Shown: positions 1-6,871 of the stretch, piece after piece | How positions within the stretch are numbered: the stretch's first letter is position 1 | Layout: every line of letters starts with the position of its first letter | Source of the DNA: an uncultured Dorea sp. | Lineage (GTDB): Bacteria > Bacillota > Clostridia > Lachnospirales > Lachnospiraceae | Direction: 5' to 3' | Length of the DNA stretch: 15,427 bases | Assembly (NCBI GenBank): GCA_934295165.1 | Contig: CAKRAT010000049.1 | Coordinates: 1 to 15,427 of the forward strand | Program-made: the position numbers and the translations under genes | Notes under the pieces: model-generated | Told to the model about the DNA's origin: nothing | Databases searched by the model: none | What the model saw: the letters and a program-made list of their open reading frames with translations, nothing else

Positions 1-23
1 ACTAACTGGTTAAATGTTGGCAT
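1..23 (-). CDS. rpsL: Ribosomal protein S12, N-terminal fragment (cut by window edge)
   Basis: Reading leftward from an ATG whose complement is at 21-23, the codons give MPTFNQLV, the nearly invariant start of bacterial ribosomal protein S12. S12 sits in the small-subunit decoding centre. The ATG is preceded by a perfect AGGAGGT ribosome binding site (31-37) with 7-nt spacing. Only eight codons lie inside the window; the rest continues beyond position 1. The identification rests on this short but very characteristic peptide plus the strong translation signal. In most bacteria rpsG and fusA follow rpsL, which would place them to the left, outside this window. Confidence 0.88.
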
Positions 24-30
24 TTCTTTC

Positions 31-142
31 ACCTCCTACGATTATAATAAGTTGCTTATTCATCTTGTGAATAGTCGTACACCAAAACAAAACGTTCCTA
101 TGCACGCTCGTTTAGTTTATTACGAATTATGGATCTTGTCAA
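31..142 (-). promoter_or_regulatory. rpsL promoter and 5' leader
   Basis: On the minus strand a perfect -35 box TTGACA (137-142) is followed after exactly 17 nt by TAAACT (114-119), which matches 4 of 6 bases of TATAAT. Transcription would start near 107, giving a leader of about 84 nt before the rpsL ATG. A perfect 6-bp inverted repeat (139-144 with 151-156) covers most of the -35 box. The leader also holds two overlapping short hairpins just upstream of the ribosome binding site, listed separately. The promoter is predicted from sequence only. Confidence 0.7.
46..73 (-). promoter_or_regulatory. Two overlapping, mutually exclusive leader hairpins before rpsL
   Basis: In the minus-strand transcript, hairpin A pairs 68-73 with 57-62 (UAUUCA with UGAAUA, 5-nt loop). 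Hairpin B pairs 55-60 with 46-51 (AAUAAG with CUUAUU, 3-nt loop). The two stems share positions 57-60, so both cannot form at once. Hairpin B ends 8 nt before the AGGAGGT ribosome binding site. Both stems are perfect but short and AU-rich, so chance is a real alternative. Confidence 0.35.
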
Positions 143-184
143 GGGATTTTCCTTGATTTTTTCACGTTTTCTGCCACTTTTTTC

Positions 185-700
185 TTAGTTTTTACATGTT
201 TTTTTCTTTTCGTTATGTTTTACAATTTGGTGCTTTATCAGGCTAAATAATATGACACCTGTTAACACTCCTGCACTGTCGATGCATACATCTCTGAACT
301 GGCAGCTCCGTCCCGGTACGAACAGTTGATGTAGTTCATCGCTTGCCGCATATACCGTACCTGCACACCAGCAGCACAATATCATTCTTTTCCCATGGTC
401 TTCCGAAAAAGAGTACGCAGTCCCCAGTATCAGCACACCGAGGACTGCGTATTCTGTTGCGTGTGCACATTTACGTACCGGGAAATCTATCTTTTCCGCA
501 AACTGCTCCTGCTTATCTTCCGGCCAGGATCCGAACCCGGGAATCACAAGTTCCCCTATTTCTTTTCCGACAGAATGACTCATCGCCGCCGATTCATCTG
601 CTTTTCTTGCGGAAAACGAAAAAATTACCGTCATCCAGATCAACATAAGAATCAGCCATATGATTCCTGTCTTTTTTCTTCCCGTCCCTTTTTCTGTCAT
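185..700 (-). CDS. VanZ-family membrane protein
   Basis: This 171-residue protein has the VanZ layout: a short basic N-terminus, a first membrane segment at about residues 11-30, and later hydrophobic segments near 82-98, 105-119 and 140-158. The family motifs are present: RKCAHATEY (about 77-84) and the polar stretch DELHQLFVPGR followed by RDVCIDSAG (about 121-144). VanZ was named for a teicoplanin-resistance protein, but most chromosomal members have no established function and are not evidence of resistance. The ATG at 700 has an AGGAAA ribosome binding site about 6 nt upstream. It lies 71 nt downstream of the nucleotidyltransferase gene on the same strand with no terminator between, so co-transcription is likely. 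No convincing terminator follows it before the rpsL promoter. Confidence 0.82.
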   Translation of the reverse strand: MTEKGTGRKKTGIIWLILMLIWMTVIFSFSARKADESAAMSHSVGKEIGELVIPGFGSWPEDKQEQFAEKIDFPVRKCAHATEYAVLGVLILGTAYSFSEDHGKRMILCCWCAGTVYAASDELHQLFVPGRSCQFRDVCIDSAGVLTGVILFSLIKHQIVKHNEKKKTCKN

Positions 701-771
701 ATCTTTTCCTGTCTATTTCTTTCCCTCCTGCTCTACACTTCAGATAACAGGTTCCGAATGCACCTCGGATA

Positions 772-1710
772 TTATGCCTGAAGATCTGAGAACAGATTTT
801 TCTGGTATACACCGTCCGCAATCAATTTTGCAAAAGACTCTACTACAACCGGTTTGTCTTCTTTATAAGTAACACCGAACCATTTATCCTGTGTCTCAAG
901 AAGTTTCACACTTACTTTTCCTTTTTTAAGCAGTTCATCAATATAAATTGGAAGCAGATATTCCCCTTTCAGTTCTTTTGCTTCATCTCCCTTGATGTTC
1001 TCAAAAAATTCTACAAATCCTTCTTCCAGAAGTCCTACGAATTCAGGTGTCAGTCCCCACATGTTCATGGATACATGAGAATTCACATCTACTTTATTTC
1101 CCTGGGATTCTGCTCCGTCTGCCGTCTTTTTAATCTCATAAGTCTCTACGACATCTGTCAGATAGTCATTCTCATCTACTGCACAGATTCCTCTTGTTAC
1201 AGTTCCATTATCACTTAAAGTATTACCAAGAATAAACCCTGCCATACAAAGTTCTTCAGATTTCTCCGAAGTATAGTTGTTTACCAGGAATTCATGAATT
1301 TTCACAAATGCTTCTTTTCCATAATAATCGTCCGCATTGATAACAACAAATGGTTCTTTAATGATATCTTTGCATACCAGAACTGCCTGACCTGTTCCCC
1401 ACGGTTTGCTTCTGTCTGCCGGTTTCTCGATCCCTTCCGGAAGATCATCTAATTCCTGATAAGCATATGCGAATTCTACGTTCAACTCTTTACAGATTCC
1501 TTCAATACGTTTCCCAATCGCATCATGAAATGCATCTTTAATATCCTTGCGGATAATAAATACAACTTTATTGAACCCGGCCTCGATTGCGTCATGAATG
1601 GAATAATCCATAATAATCTCCCCATTCGGTCCTACTGGTTCTAACTGTTTAATTCCACCACCAAAACGGGAACCCATTCCCGCGGCCATGATGACTAATG
1701 CTGTTTTCAT
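772..1710 (-). CDS. Sugar/alcohol-phosphate nucleotidyltransferase (GT-A fold)
   Basis: The 312-residue product starts MKTALVIMAAGMGSRFGG, the glycine-rich nucleotide-binding signature of NTP transferases that make NDP-sugars or CDP-alcohols. IKQL follows at about residues 20-23. KPWGTGQAVL (102-111) and the metal-binding acidic pair in NADDYYG (125-131) complete the catalytic core. The substrate cannot be told from sequence; a cell-surface precursor is likely. I chose the ATG at 1710 rather than an in-frame ATG at 1731 because AAGGAG lies 8 nt before 1710, between the two ATGs. It appears to have its own promoter (extended -10 at 1755-1763) and is followed by a VanZ-family gene on the same strand. 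No phosphotransferase or glycosyltransferase partner lies beside it to reveal the pathway. Confidence 0.83.
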   Translation of the reverse strand: MKTALVIMAAGMGSRFGGGIKQLEPVGPNGEIIMDYSIHDAIEAGFNKVVFIIRKDIKDAFHDAIGKRIEGICKELNVEFAYAYQELDDLPEGIEKPADRSKPWGTGQAVLVCKDIIKEPFVVINADDYYGKEAFVKIHEFLVNNYTSEKSEELCMAGFILGNTLSDNGTVTRGICAVDENDYLTDVVETYEIKKTADGAESQGNKVDVNSHVSMNMWGLTPEFVGLLEEGFVEFFENIKGDEAKELKGEYLLPIYIDELLKKGKVSVKLLETQDKWFGVTYKEDKPVVVESFAKLIADGVYQKNLFSDLQA

Positions 1711-1754
1711 ATTTTTTTCTCCTTTGTTCATTTGTCTTTTTCACGGTTAGAATC

Positions 1755-1763
1755 AGTATAGCA
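1755..1763 (-). promoter_or_regulatory. Extended -10 promoter for the nucleotidyltransferase-vanZ pair
   Basis: On the minus strand TGCTATACT occurs at 1755-1763. It is a TGn-extended -10 box in which TATACT matches TATAAT at 5 of 6 bases. No good -35 box is found 17 nt upstream, which is typical of extended -10 promoters. Transcription would start near 1749, about 39 nt before the chosen ATG. It sits just downstream of the inverted-repeat element and separates this pair from glmS. Confidence 0.5.
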
Positions 1764-1783
1764 CACTTTGGGGAGCAATTGTT

Positions 1784-2056
1784 ATTTATTTTATCATCGT
1801 GACCTCTCGGTCCATGAGAAAGACCGGATATGCTGTTTGTTGCTGGATGTCACGATGCAGAAGTTCTAAGGCAGTCCACCTTTCCTAATGGCGAAAGCCA
1901 CTCCGCTCAAACTCACCCCTACGGGGCTCAAACAGTTCGCTCCGTGTCTTTAACGGGAAGGTAAACTGCCTAAGAACTTCTATACATCGCGCCAAAATAC
2001 GCATCAAACAGCATATCCGGTCTTTCTCATGTCGTGACTGGCCAATGATAATAAAT
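1784..2056. repeat. 273-bp imperfect inverted-repeat element (possible MITE/REP-like)
   Basis: The stretch between glmS and the nucleotidyltransferase is built of nested inverted arms. The outer ends 1784-1797 and 2045-2056 match except for a 2-nt insertion. A perfect 27-bp arm pairs 1813-1839 with 2005-2031. A 17-bp arm with one mismatch pairs 1859-1875 with 1965-1981. The centre has two small stem-loops (TGGC-GAAA-GCCA near 1889-1900 and CCCC-TAC-GGGG near 1917-1926) and a direct repeat GCTCAAAC (1905-1912, 1926-1933). CATCGTGAC at 1795-1803 is also complementary to 1849-1857, offering an alternative fold in the left arm. No open reading frame of note lies inside. It begins 11 nt after the glmS stop, so its transcript would fold into one very long hairpin that could end or protect the glmM-glmS mRNA. 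The shape fits a non-autonomous mobile or intergenic repeat, but no copy number can be tested here. Confidence 0.75.
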
Positions 2057-2067
2057 TCAACAGCAAT

Positions 2068-3906
2068 CTATTCTACTGTCACACTCTTTGCAAGGTTACG
2101 CGGTTTATCCACATCCAATCCTTTTGCCACAGATACATAATATCCCAGCAGCTGAAGTGGAATCACTGCAAGTGATGTTGCAAAATGTGGATCTGTCTTC
2201 GGGATATATACTGAAAAATCTGCATTTTCTTCAATATTGTAATGTCCAAATGTTGTAAGTCCCATCAGATATGCTCCACGACTCTTGCATTCTACCATAT
2301 TACTCAATGTCTTTTCATACAATTCCGGCTGAGTCAGTACACCAATAACCAGTGTGCCATCTTCAATCAGTGAAATGGTTCCATGCTTCAGTTCTCCTGC
2401 TGCATAAGCCTCTGAATGAATGTAACTGATTTCTTTCATCTTAAGACTACCTTCCAGAGAGATTGCATAATCTATTCCACGTCCGATAAAGAAGATATCT
2501 TTTGCATTCACCTGTTTAGATGCAAACCACTGAAGTCTCTCTTTATCTTCAATAATTCTACGGATTTTATCCGGGATTGTCTTCAGTTCTTCAATATATC
2601 CTGTATATTGTTCTTCTGTAATCTGACCTCTGATCTTAGCAAACTGGATTGCAAGTGTATAAGCTGCAATCAACTGTGTACTATAAGCCTTTGTAGTTGC
2701 AACTGCAATCTCAGGTCCTGCAAGCGTATAGAATACGTTGTCTGCCTCTCTTGCAATCGATGAACCGATCACATTGACAATTCCCAGTGTTTTTACACCC
2801 TGTTTCTTAGATTCTCTGAGTGCGGCAAGACTGTCTGCTGTCTCTCCTGACTGACTGATAATAACAACCAGACCTTTCGGGTCAAGAATCGGATTTCGGT
2901 AACGGAACTCTGATGCAAGTTCTACTCGTACCGGGATTCTCGCCAGATCTTCCATTACATACTGTGCTGCCACTCCGACATGATATGCCGATCCACATGC
3001 CACAATATAGATCTGGCTGATTTCTTTGATTTCCTCCTCTGAAAGTCCAACTTCTGAAAGATCAATGACATTATCTTTCACAACAGAATTCAGCGTATCT
3101 GAAACTGCTTTCGGCTGTTCATGGATCTCCTTGATCATGAAATGCTCATATCCGGCTTTTTCTGCAGCCTCTGCGTCCCATTCAATCGTTTTTAATTCTT
3201 TTTCGATCTCTTCACCGTCCAGATTATAGAATGTAATCTCTCCTTTACGCACACGCGCCATCTCCTGATTACCAATATAATATACATTTCTTGTATACTT
3301 CAGGATTGCCGGAACATCTGAACCAATGAACGATTCTCCATCTGCAATACCCAGAATCATCGGACTGTCTTTTCTTGCCACATAGATTTCTTCCGGATAA
3401 TCTCTGAACATGATCGCCAGTGCATAAGAACCACGAATACGCACCAGTGCATGATTGATTGCATCTACCGGAGTTCCTTCATATTTTTTATAATAATAAT
3501 CAATCAGTTTTACAGCAACTTCTGTGTCTGTCTCTGAATAGAAGGTATAACCTTTGCGGTCAAGTTTATCTTTCAATTCCTGATAGTTTTCAATAATACC
3601 GTTATGAACAGCTACAACATTACCATCATCACTCACATGAGGATGTGCATTATTCTCAGATGGTTCACCGTGTGTTGCCCATCTTGTATGACCGATACCA
3701 CAGGTTCCTTTTACACTTTCTCCATCATTCGTCTTCTCAGCCAGTACTTTCAGACGCCCCTTTGCTTTGATAACTTCTACATCTTCTTCTCCGTCACGCA
3801 CAGCAATTCCTGCCGAATCGTAACCACGATATTCGAGTTTTGACAAACCGTCCAATAAAATTGGTGCGGCCTGATGTTCACCTGTAAATCCTACAATTCC
3901 ACACAT
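2068..3906 (-). CDS. glmS: Glutamine--fructose-6-phosphate aminotransferase (isomerizing)
   Basis: GlmS converts fructose-6-phosphate plus glutamine to glucosamine-6-phosphate, the entry step to UDP-GlcNAc for peptidoglycan and other surface polymers. The 612 residues are full length for the family. Cys2 (MCGIVGF) is the N-terminal nucleophile of the class II glutaminase domain, supported by GHTRWATHG (72-80). The hinge FMIKEIHEQP is at 256-265. Two SIS domains follow; the first carries SQSGET (351-356). The C-terminus ends in the classical DKPRNLAKSVTVE. It lies 73 nt downstream of glmM on the same strand, with a GGGAG-type ribosome binding site about 11 nt before the ATG. No promoter or ribozyme is evident between the two, so it is probably co-transcribed with glmM. 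Confidence 0.97.
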   Translation of the reverse strand: MCGIVGFTGEHQAAPILLDGLSKLEYRGYDSAGIAVRDGEEDVEVIKAKGRLKVLAEKTNDGESVKGTCGIGHTRWATHGEPSENNAHPHVSDDGNVVAVHNGIIENYQELKDKLDRKGYTFYSETDTEVAVKLIDYYYKKYEGTPVDAINHALVRIRGSYALAIMFRDYPEEIYVARKDSPMILGIADGESFIGSDVPAILKYTRNVYYIGNQEMARVRKGEITFYNLDGEEIEKELKTIEWDAEAAEKAGYEHFMIKEIHEQPKAVSDTLNSVVKDNVIDLSEVGLSEEEIKEISQIYIVACGSAYHVGVAAQYVMEDLARIPVRVELASEFRYRNPILDPKGLVVIISQSGETADSLAALRESKKQGVKTLGIVNVIGSSIAREADNVFYTLAGPEIAVATTKAYSTQLIAAYTLAIQFAKIRGQITEEQYTGYIEELKTIPDKIRRIIEDKERLQWFASKQVNAKDIFFIGRGIDYAISLEGSLKMKEISYIHSEAYAAGELKHGTISLIEDGTLVIGVLTQPELYEKTLSNMVECKSRGAYLMGLTTFGHYNIEENADFSVYIPKTDPHFATSLAVIPLQLLGYYVSVAKGLDVDKPRNLAKSVTVE

Positions 3907-3979
3907 AATTATATTTTCTCCCTGTAAAATTCTTAATATAGTCTATTCATTTTATGCCTTATATGTATCTGTTCCTTTT

Positions 3980-5368
3980 TTAATCAGCAATATAACCTTT
4001 AGCTTTTACAACTCCGACAACCTGATCCACATATTTTTTGCAGATTTCCTCTGTCTCGGCTTCCACCATAACCCGTAGAAGAGGTTCTGTTCCTGATTCA
4101 CGCACGAGAATGCGGCCGGTATCACCAAGTGCTTCTGTTACAGCCTTTACTGCCGACTGCACATCTACATCATCCTGTGCCGCCTTCTTGTCTGTTACAC
4201 GGACATTTTCAAGTACCTGCGGATAGATAGTAAGTCCTTCTAACAGTTCACTCATTGATTTCTTTCTTGCCATCATGACTTCCATCATCTTAAGACTGGT
4301 AAGGATACCGTCTCCTGTAGATGCATATTTTGAGAAAATGATATGACCGGACTGCTCTCCACCAAGAATACAGCCATTCTTTGTCATATATTCGTATACA
4401 TATTTATCTCCTACTGCCGTCTTCGCATAACCGATTCCAGCTTCGTCAAATGCTTTATACAATCCAAAGTTAGACATCACCGTTGTAACAACCGTATTGT
4501 TCTCAAGCTTTCCGCGTTCCTTCATATATTTTCCATAGATGTAAAGAATTGCGTCTCCGTCTACCAGATTACCCTTTTCATCCACACAGAGACATCTGTC
4601 GGCATCTCCGTCATACGCAAAACCAACATCCAGTCCATTCTCAACAACGAATTTCTGAAGACCACCGATATGTGTGGATCCGGCATTGTTATTAATGTTG
4701 GTTCCATCCGGTTCCGCATTGATCACGTAAGTCTTCGCACCAAGTGCATCAAATACAGACTTTGCAAGATTCCATGAACTTCCATTCGCACAGTCGAGTC
4801 CGACTTTTACTCCTTTGAAAGAATATAATCCAAGTGAAATCAGATATCCGATGTAACGGTTTCTTCCTGATACATAGTCTACCGTACGTCCGATCTTTGA
4901 TGTATGTGCAAATGGAATTTCTTCATATTTTTCCCCAAACACCTCAAGTTTTCCATCCAGGTAATCTTCTACCAGTGCAATCGTTCCTTCATCCATCTTC
5001 TCACCATTGCCATTGATCAGCTTGATTCCGTTATCATAATACGGATTATGGCTGGCAGAAATCATAATTCCACAGTCAAATTCATCTGTTCTTGCTACAT
5101 AAGCAACGGACGGTGTCGTTGTAACATGAAGCAGGTATGCATCTGCTCCAGAAGCAACCAGACCACCTACCAGCGTGTATTCAAACATATAACTGGAGCG
5201 TCTTGTATCTTTTCCGATTACAATACGTGCCGGTGTCTCATCCCCATCCCTGCGTTTCATCTCTCCATAATACCATCCAAGAAATCTTCCAATCTTATAT
5301 GCATGATCTGCTGTTAAATTATTATTGGCTTCCCCGCGGAAACCATCTGTTCCGAAATATTTTCCCAT
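3980..5368 (-). CDS. glmM: Phosphoglucosamine mutase
   Basis: GlmM isomerises glucosamine-6-phosphate to glucosamine-1-phosphate, the step after GlmS. The 462-residue protein has the phosphohexomutase landmarks in order: MGKYFGTDGFRGEAN at the N-terminus, the active-site phosphoserine loop ISASHNPYYD (serine about residue 106), the metal-binding DGDADR (253-258), the sugar-binding GEQSGH (337-342) and the phosphate-binding RESGTEPLLR (423-432). It is slightly longer than the roughly 450 residues usual in Firmicutes. The GTDGFRGE start and the substrate loop fit GlmM better than a phosphomannomutase, and the adjacent glmS agrees. The ATG at 5368 follows an AGGAGA site. A strong promoter lies about 70-100 bp upstream. 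Confidence 0.95.
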   Translation of the reverse strand: MGKYFGTDGFRGEANNNLTADHAYKIGRFLGWYYGEMKRRDGDETPARIVIGKDTRRSSYMFEYTLVGGLVASGADAYLLHVTTTPSVAYVARTDEFDCGIMISASHNPYYDNGIKLINGNGEKMDEGTIALVEDYLDGKLEVFGEKYEEIPFAHTSKIGRTVDYVSGRNRYIGYLISLGLYSFKGVKVGLDCANGSSWNLAKSVFDALGAKTYVINAEPDGTNINNNAGSTHIGGLQKFVVENGLDVGFAYDGDADRCLCVDEKGNLVDGDAILYIYGKYMKERGKLENNTVVTTVMSNFGLYKAFDEAGIGYAKTAVGDKYVYEYMTKNGCILGGEQSGHIIFSKYASTGDGILTSLKMMEVMMARKKSMSELLEGLTIYPQVLENVRVTDKKAAQDDVDVQSAVKAVTEALGDTGRILVRESGTEPLLRVMVEAETEEICKKYVDQVVGVVKAKGYIAD

Positions 5369-5386
5369 ATATATTCTCCTAAAATC

Positions 5387-5416
5387 ACTTATTCTCAGTT
5401 ATTTTCAGTTATTTTT
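5387..5416 (-). repeat. Three tandem 10-bp repeats in the glmM 5' UTR
   Basis: Reading the plus strand, three consecutive decamers, ACTTATTCTC, AGTTATTTTC and AGTTATTTTT, fill 5387-5416. The last two differ at one base; the first differs from the middle one at two. They lie in the predicted untranslated leader, ending 18 nt before the glmM ATG and close to its ribosome binding site. A 10-bp period could present a protein-binding face on the DNA, or may be simple AT-rich slippage. No function is claimed. Confidence 0.5.
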
Positions 5417-5445
5417 AATCATTTTATTATCAGGTAACTGCCATC

Positions 5446-5474
5446 ATTATAGTTGGTATTGAGTCTGACTTCAA
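5446..5474 (-). promoter_or_regulatory. Strong sigma-A-type promoter for glmM-glmS
   Basis: On the minus strand TTGAAG (5469-5474) is followed after exactly 17 nt by a perfect TATAAT (5446-5451). Transcription would start near 5439, giving a leader of about 70 nt. It lies just downstream of the glf terminator, so glmM-glmS should be transcribed independently of glf. Confidence 0.75.
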
Positions 5475-5485
5475 GCAAAAGTGGC

Positions 5486-5534
5486 AAAAAAGTATGCATC
5501 CGTGCAAAGACAACTCTCCCACACATATGCATAC
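5486..5534 (-). terminator. Rho-independent terminator of glf
   Basis: In the minus-strand transcript GTATGCAT (5527-5534) pairs perfectly with ATGCATAC (5492-5499). A further 3-bp GTG/CAC stem (5522-5524 with 5502-5504) lies beyond a 2x2 internal loop, enclosing a 17-nt loop. Six T residues follow (5486-5491). It begins 17 nt after the glf stop and precedes the glmM promoter. The stem is only moderately GC-rich, and an expression-platform role is a less likely alternative. Confidence 0.65.
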
Positions 5535-5551
5535 CTTTTGTTGTAATATCA

Positions 5552-6682
5552 CTATTCTGATGTAATTCCAAGTTCTCTCTCACACAATTCCAGTGCCGAT
5601 GCAATCACTGCATCCATGTCATAATACTTGTATTCTCCCAGACGTCCTCCGAAGATGATTCTTTCTTCTTTTTCCGCCAGTTCTTTGTATTCTGCATAAA
5701 GAGCCCCGTTTTTTTCATCATTTACCGGATAATACGGTTCGTCTCCCGGTTTCCATTCTGAGCTGTATTCACGGCTGATCACCGTCTTCGGGATGTCATT
5801 TCCTTCGGAATCCCTGCCGAATTCGAACCATTTGTGCTCAATGATACGCGTCCACGGTGTCTCTCTGTCTGTGTAGTTCACAGCCGCATTTCCCTGAAAA
5901 TTCGGCTGATCCAGTAATTCTGTCTCGAATCTTACCGAACGATATTCCAGTGTTCCGAGCTTATATCCGAAATATGCATCGACCGGTCCTGTATAGACCA
6001 CCTTTTCTGCCAGTACATCCAGTTCTTCTTTATTCTCCAGATATTCGGTATTCAGACGGACTTCGATTCCATCCAGAAGATTCGCAACCATTTTCGTATA
6101 TCCGCCAACCGGGATTCCCTGATACAGCGCGTTGAAATAGTTGTTATCAAATGTCAGACGAACCGGAAGTCTCTTGATAATGAATGACGGGAGTTCTGTA
6201 CAGTCACGTCCCCACTGTTTTTCTGTATATCCTTTAATCAGTTTCTCATATATATCACGCCCCACCAGCGAGATTGCCTGTTCTTCCAGGTTCTTCGGCT
6301 CTCCGGTAATTTCCTTTTTCTGTTCTTCAATCTTTGCTTTTGCCTCATACGGTGTCACAACACCCCACATTTTATTGAATGTGTACATATTAAAAGGAAG
6401 CGAATATAACTCTCCTTTATAATTAGCCACCGGAGAATTTGTGAAACGGTTAAACTCAGCAAACTGCGTGATGTAATTCCATACTTTTTTATTATTCGTA
6501 TGGAAAATATGTGCGCCATACTTATGTACATGAATTTTCTCCACTTCTTCCGTGTATACATTCCCTGCAATGTTCGGACGTTTGTCGATTACTAACACAG
6601 ATTTTCCCGCTTTCTTAGCCTCATGTGCGAACACTGCTCCGTACAATCCGGAGCCTACTACCAAATAATCATATTTTTTCAT
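5552..6682 (-). CDS. glf: UDP-galactopyranose mutase
   Basis: Glf uses reduced FAD to interconvert UDP-galactopyranose and UDP-galactofuranose, the donor for galactofuranose in capsules and other surface glycans. The 376 residues are close to the bacterial family length. The Rossmann dinucleotide motif is at the N-terminus (VVGSGLYGAVFAHEA, about 8-22), with IDKRPNIAGN (32-41) and YGAHIFHTNN (55-64). GYTEKQWG (151-158) and IKRLPVR (169-175), which carries a substrate-phosphate arginine, are conserved in this enzyme. An AGAGG-type ribosome binding site precedes the ATG at 6682. It is divergent from iorA, and no glycosyltransferases are adjacent, so the polymer that receives galactofuranose is encoded elsewhere. 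Confidence 0.95.
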   Translation of the reverse strand: MKKYDYLVVGSGLYGAVFAHEAKKAGKSVLVIDKRPNIAGNVYTEEVEKIHVHKYGAHIFHTNNKKVWNYITQFAEFNRFTNSPVANYKGELYSLPFNMYTFNKMWGVVTPYEAKAKIEEQKKEITGEPKNLEEQAISLVGRDIYEKLIKGYTEKQWGRDCTELPSFIIKRLPVRLTFDNNYFNALYQGIPVGGYTKMVANLLDGIEVRLNTEYLENKEELDVLAEKVVYTGPVDAYFGYKLGTLEYRSVRFETELLDQPNFQGNAAVNYTDRETPWTRIIEHKWFEFGRDSEGNDIPKTVISREYSSEWKPGDEPYYPVNDEKNGALYAEYKELAEKEERIIFGGRLGEYKYYDMDAVIASALELCERELGITSE

Positions 6683-6742
6683 ATTCTATAACCTCTTCTT
6701 TAATAATATCTGCTATCCTGGTCAGTTTGATAAAAATATTCT

Positions 6743-6771
6743 ATCATATTCTTTCTTTACCGAAAACCCAA
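6743..6771 (-). promoter_or_regulatory. Probable glf promoter
   Basis: On the minus strand TTGGGT (6766-6771) is separated by 17 nt from TATGAT (6743-6748). The -10 matches 5 of 6 consensus bases and the -35 matches 3 of 6. A second choice shifted a few bases (TAGAAT as -10) is also possible. The site is in the 189-bp divergent glf-iorA region. Confidence 0.45.
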
Positions 6772-6806
6772 TATTTACTTTCCCACTTTATCACGTTACT
6801 AAAAGA

Positions 6807-6835
6807 TTGCTTTTCTGTGTCAGACATATTATACT
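6807..6835 (+). promoter_or_regulatory. Probable iorA-iorB-paaK promoter
   Basis: TTGCTT (6807-6812) is followed after 17 nt by TATACT (6830-6835), matching 3 and 5 of 6 consensus bases. Transcription would start near 6842, about 30 nt before the iorA ATG. I see no riboswitch-sized leader, so any control would be through promoter-proximal operators that I cannot identify. Confidence 0.55.
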
Positions 6836-6871
6836 AATAAAATAATGAAATGAAACAATTGAGGTGATATT

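Noticed and set aside
53..82. Second rpsL promoter using the TATAAT just before the ribosome binding site
   Set aside because: Its best -35 is 19 nt away and transcription would start within or beyond the ribosome binding site.
185..700. VanZ protein as an antibiotic-resistance determinant
   Set aside because: Chromosomal VanZ-family proteins are widespread and no other van genes are nearby; family membership alone does not show resistance.
343..781. Plus-strand open frames antisense to vanZ
   Set aside because: They mirror the vanZ coding sequence on the other strand, lack start signals and give low-complexity peptides unlike known proteins.
1711..1731. Upstream ATG for the nucleotidyltransferase
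   Set aside because: The ribosome binding site AAGGAG lies between this ATG and the one at 1710, so it can only serve the latter.
3907..3979. glmS ribozyme or other riboswitch before glmS
   Set aside because: The gap is 73 nt, too short for the ribozyme, and shows only a ribosome binding site.
5419..5604. Minus-strand reading frame crossing the end of glf
   Set aside because: It overlaps the glf 3' end, the glf terminator and the glmM promoter in another frame and has no ribosome binding site or family features.
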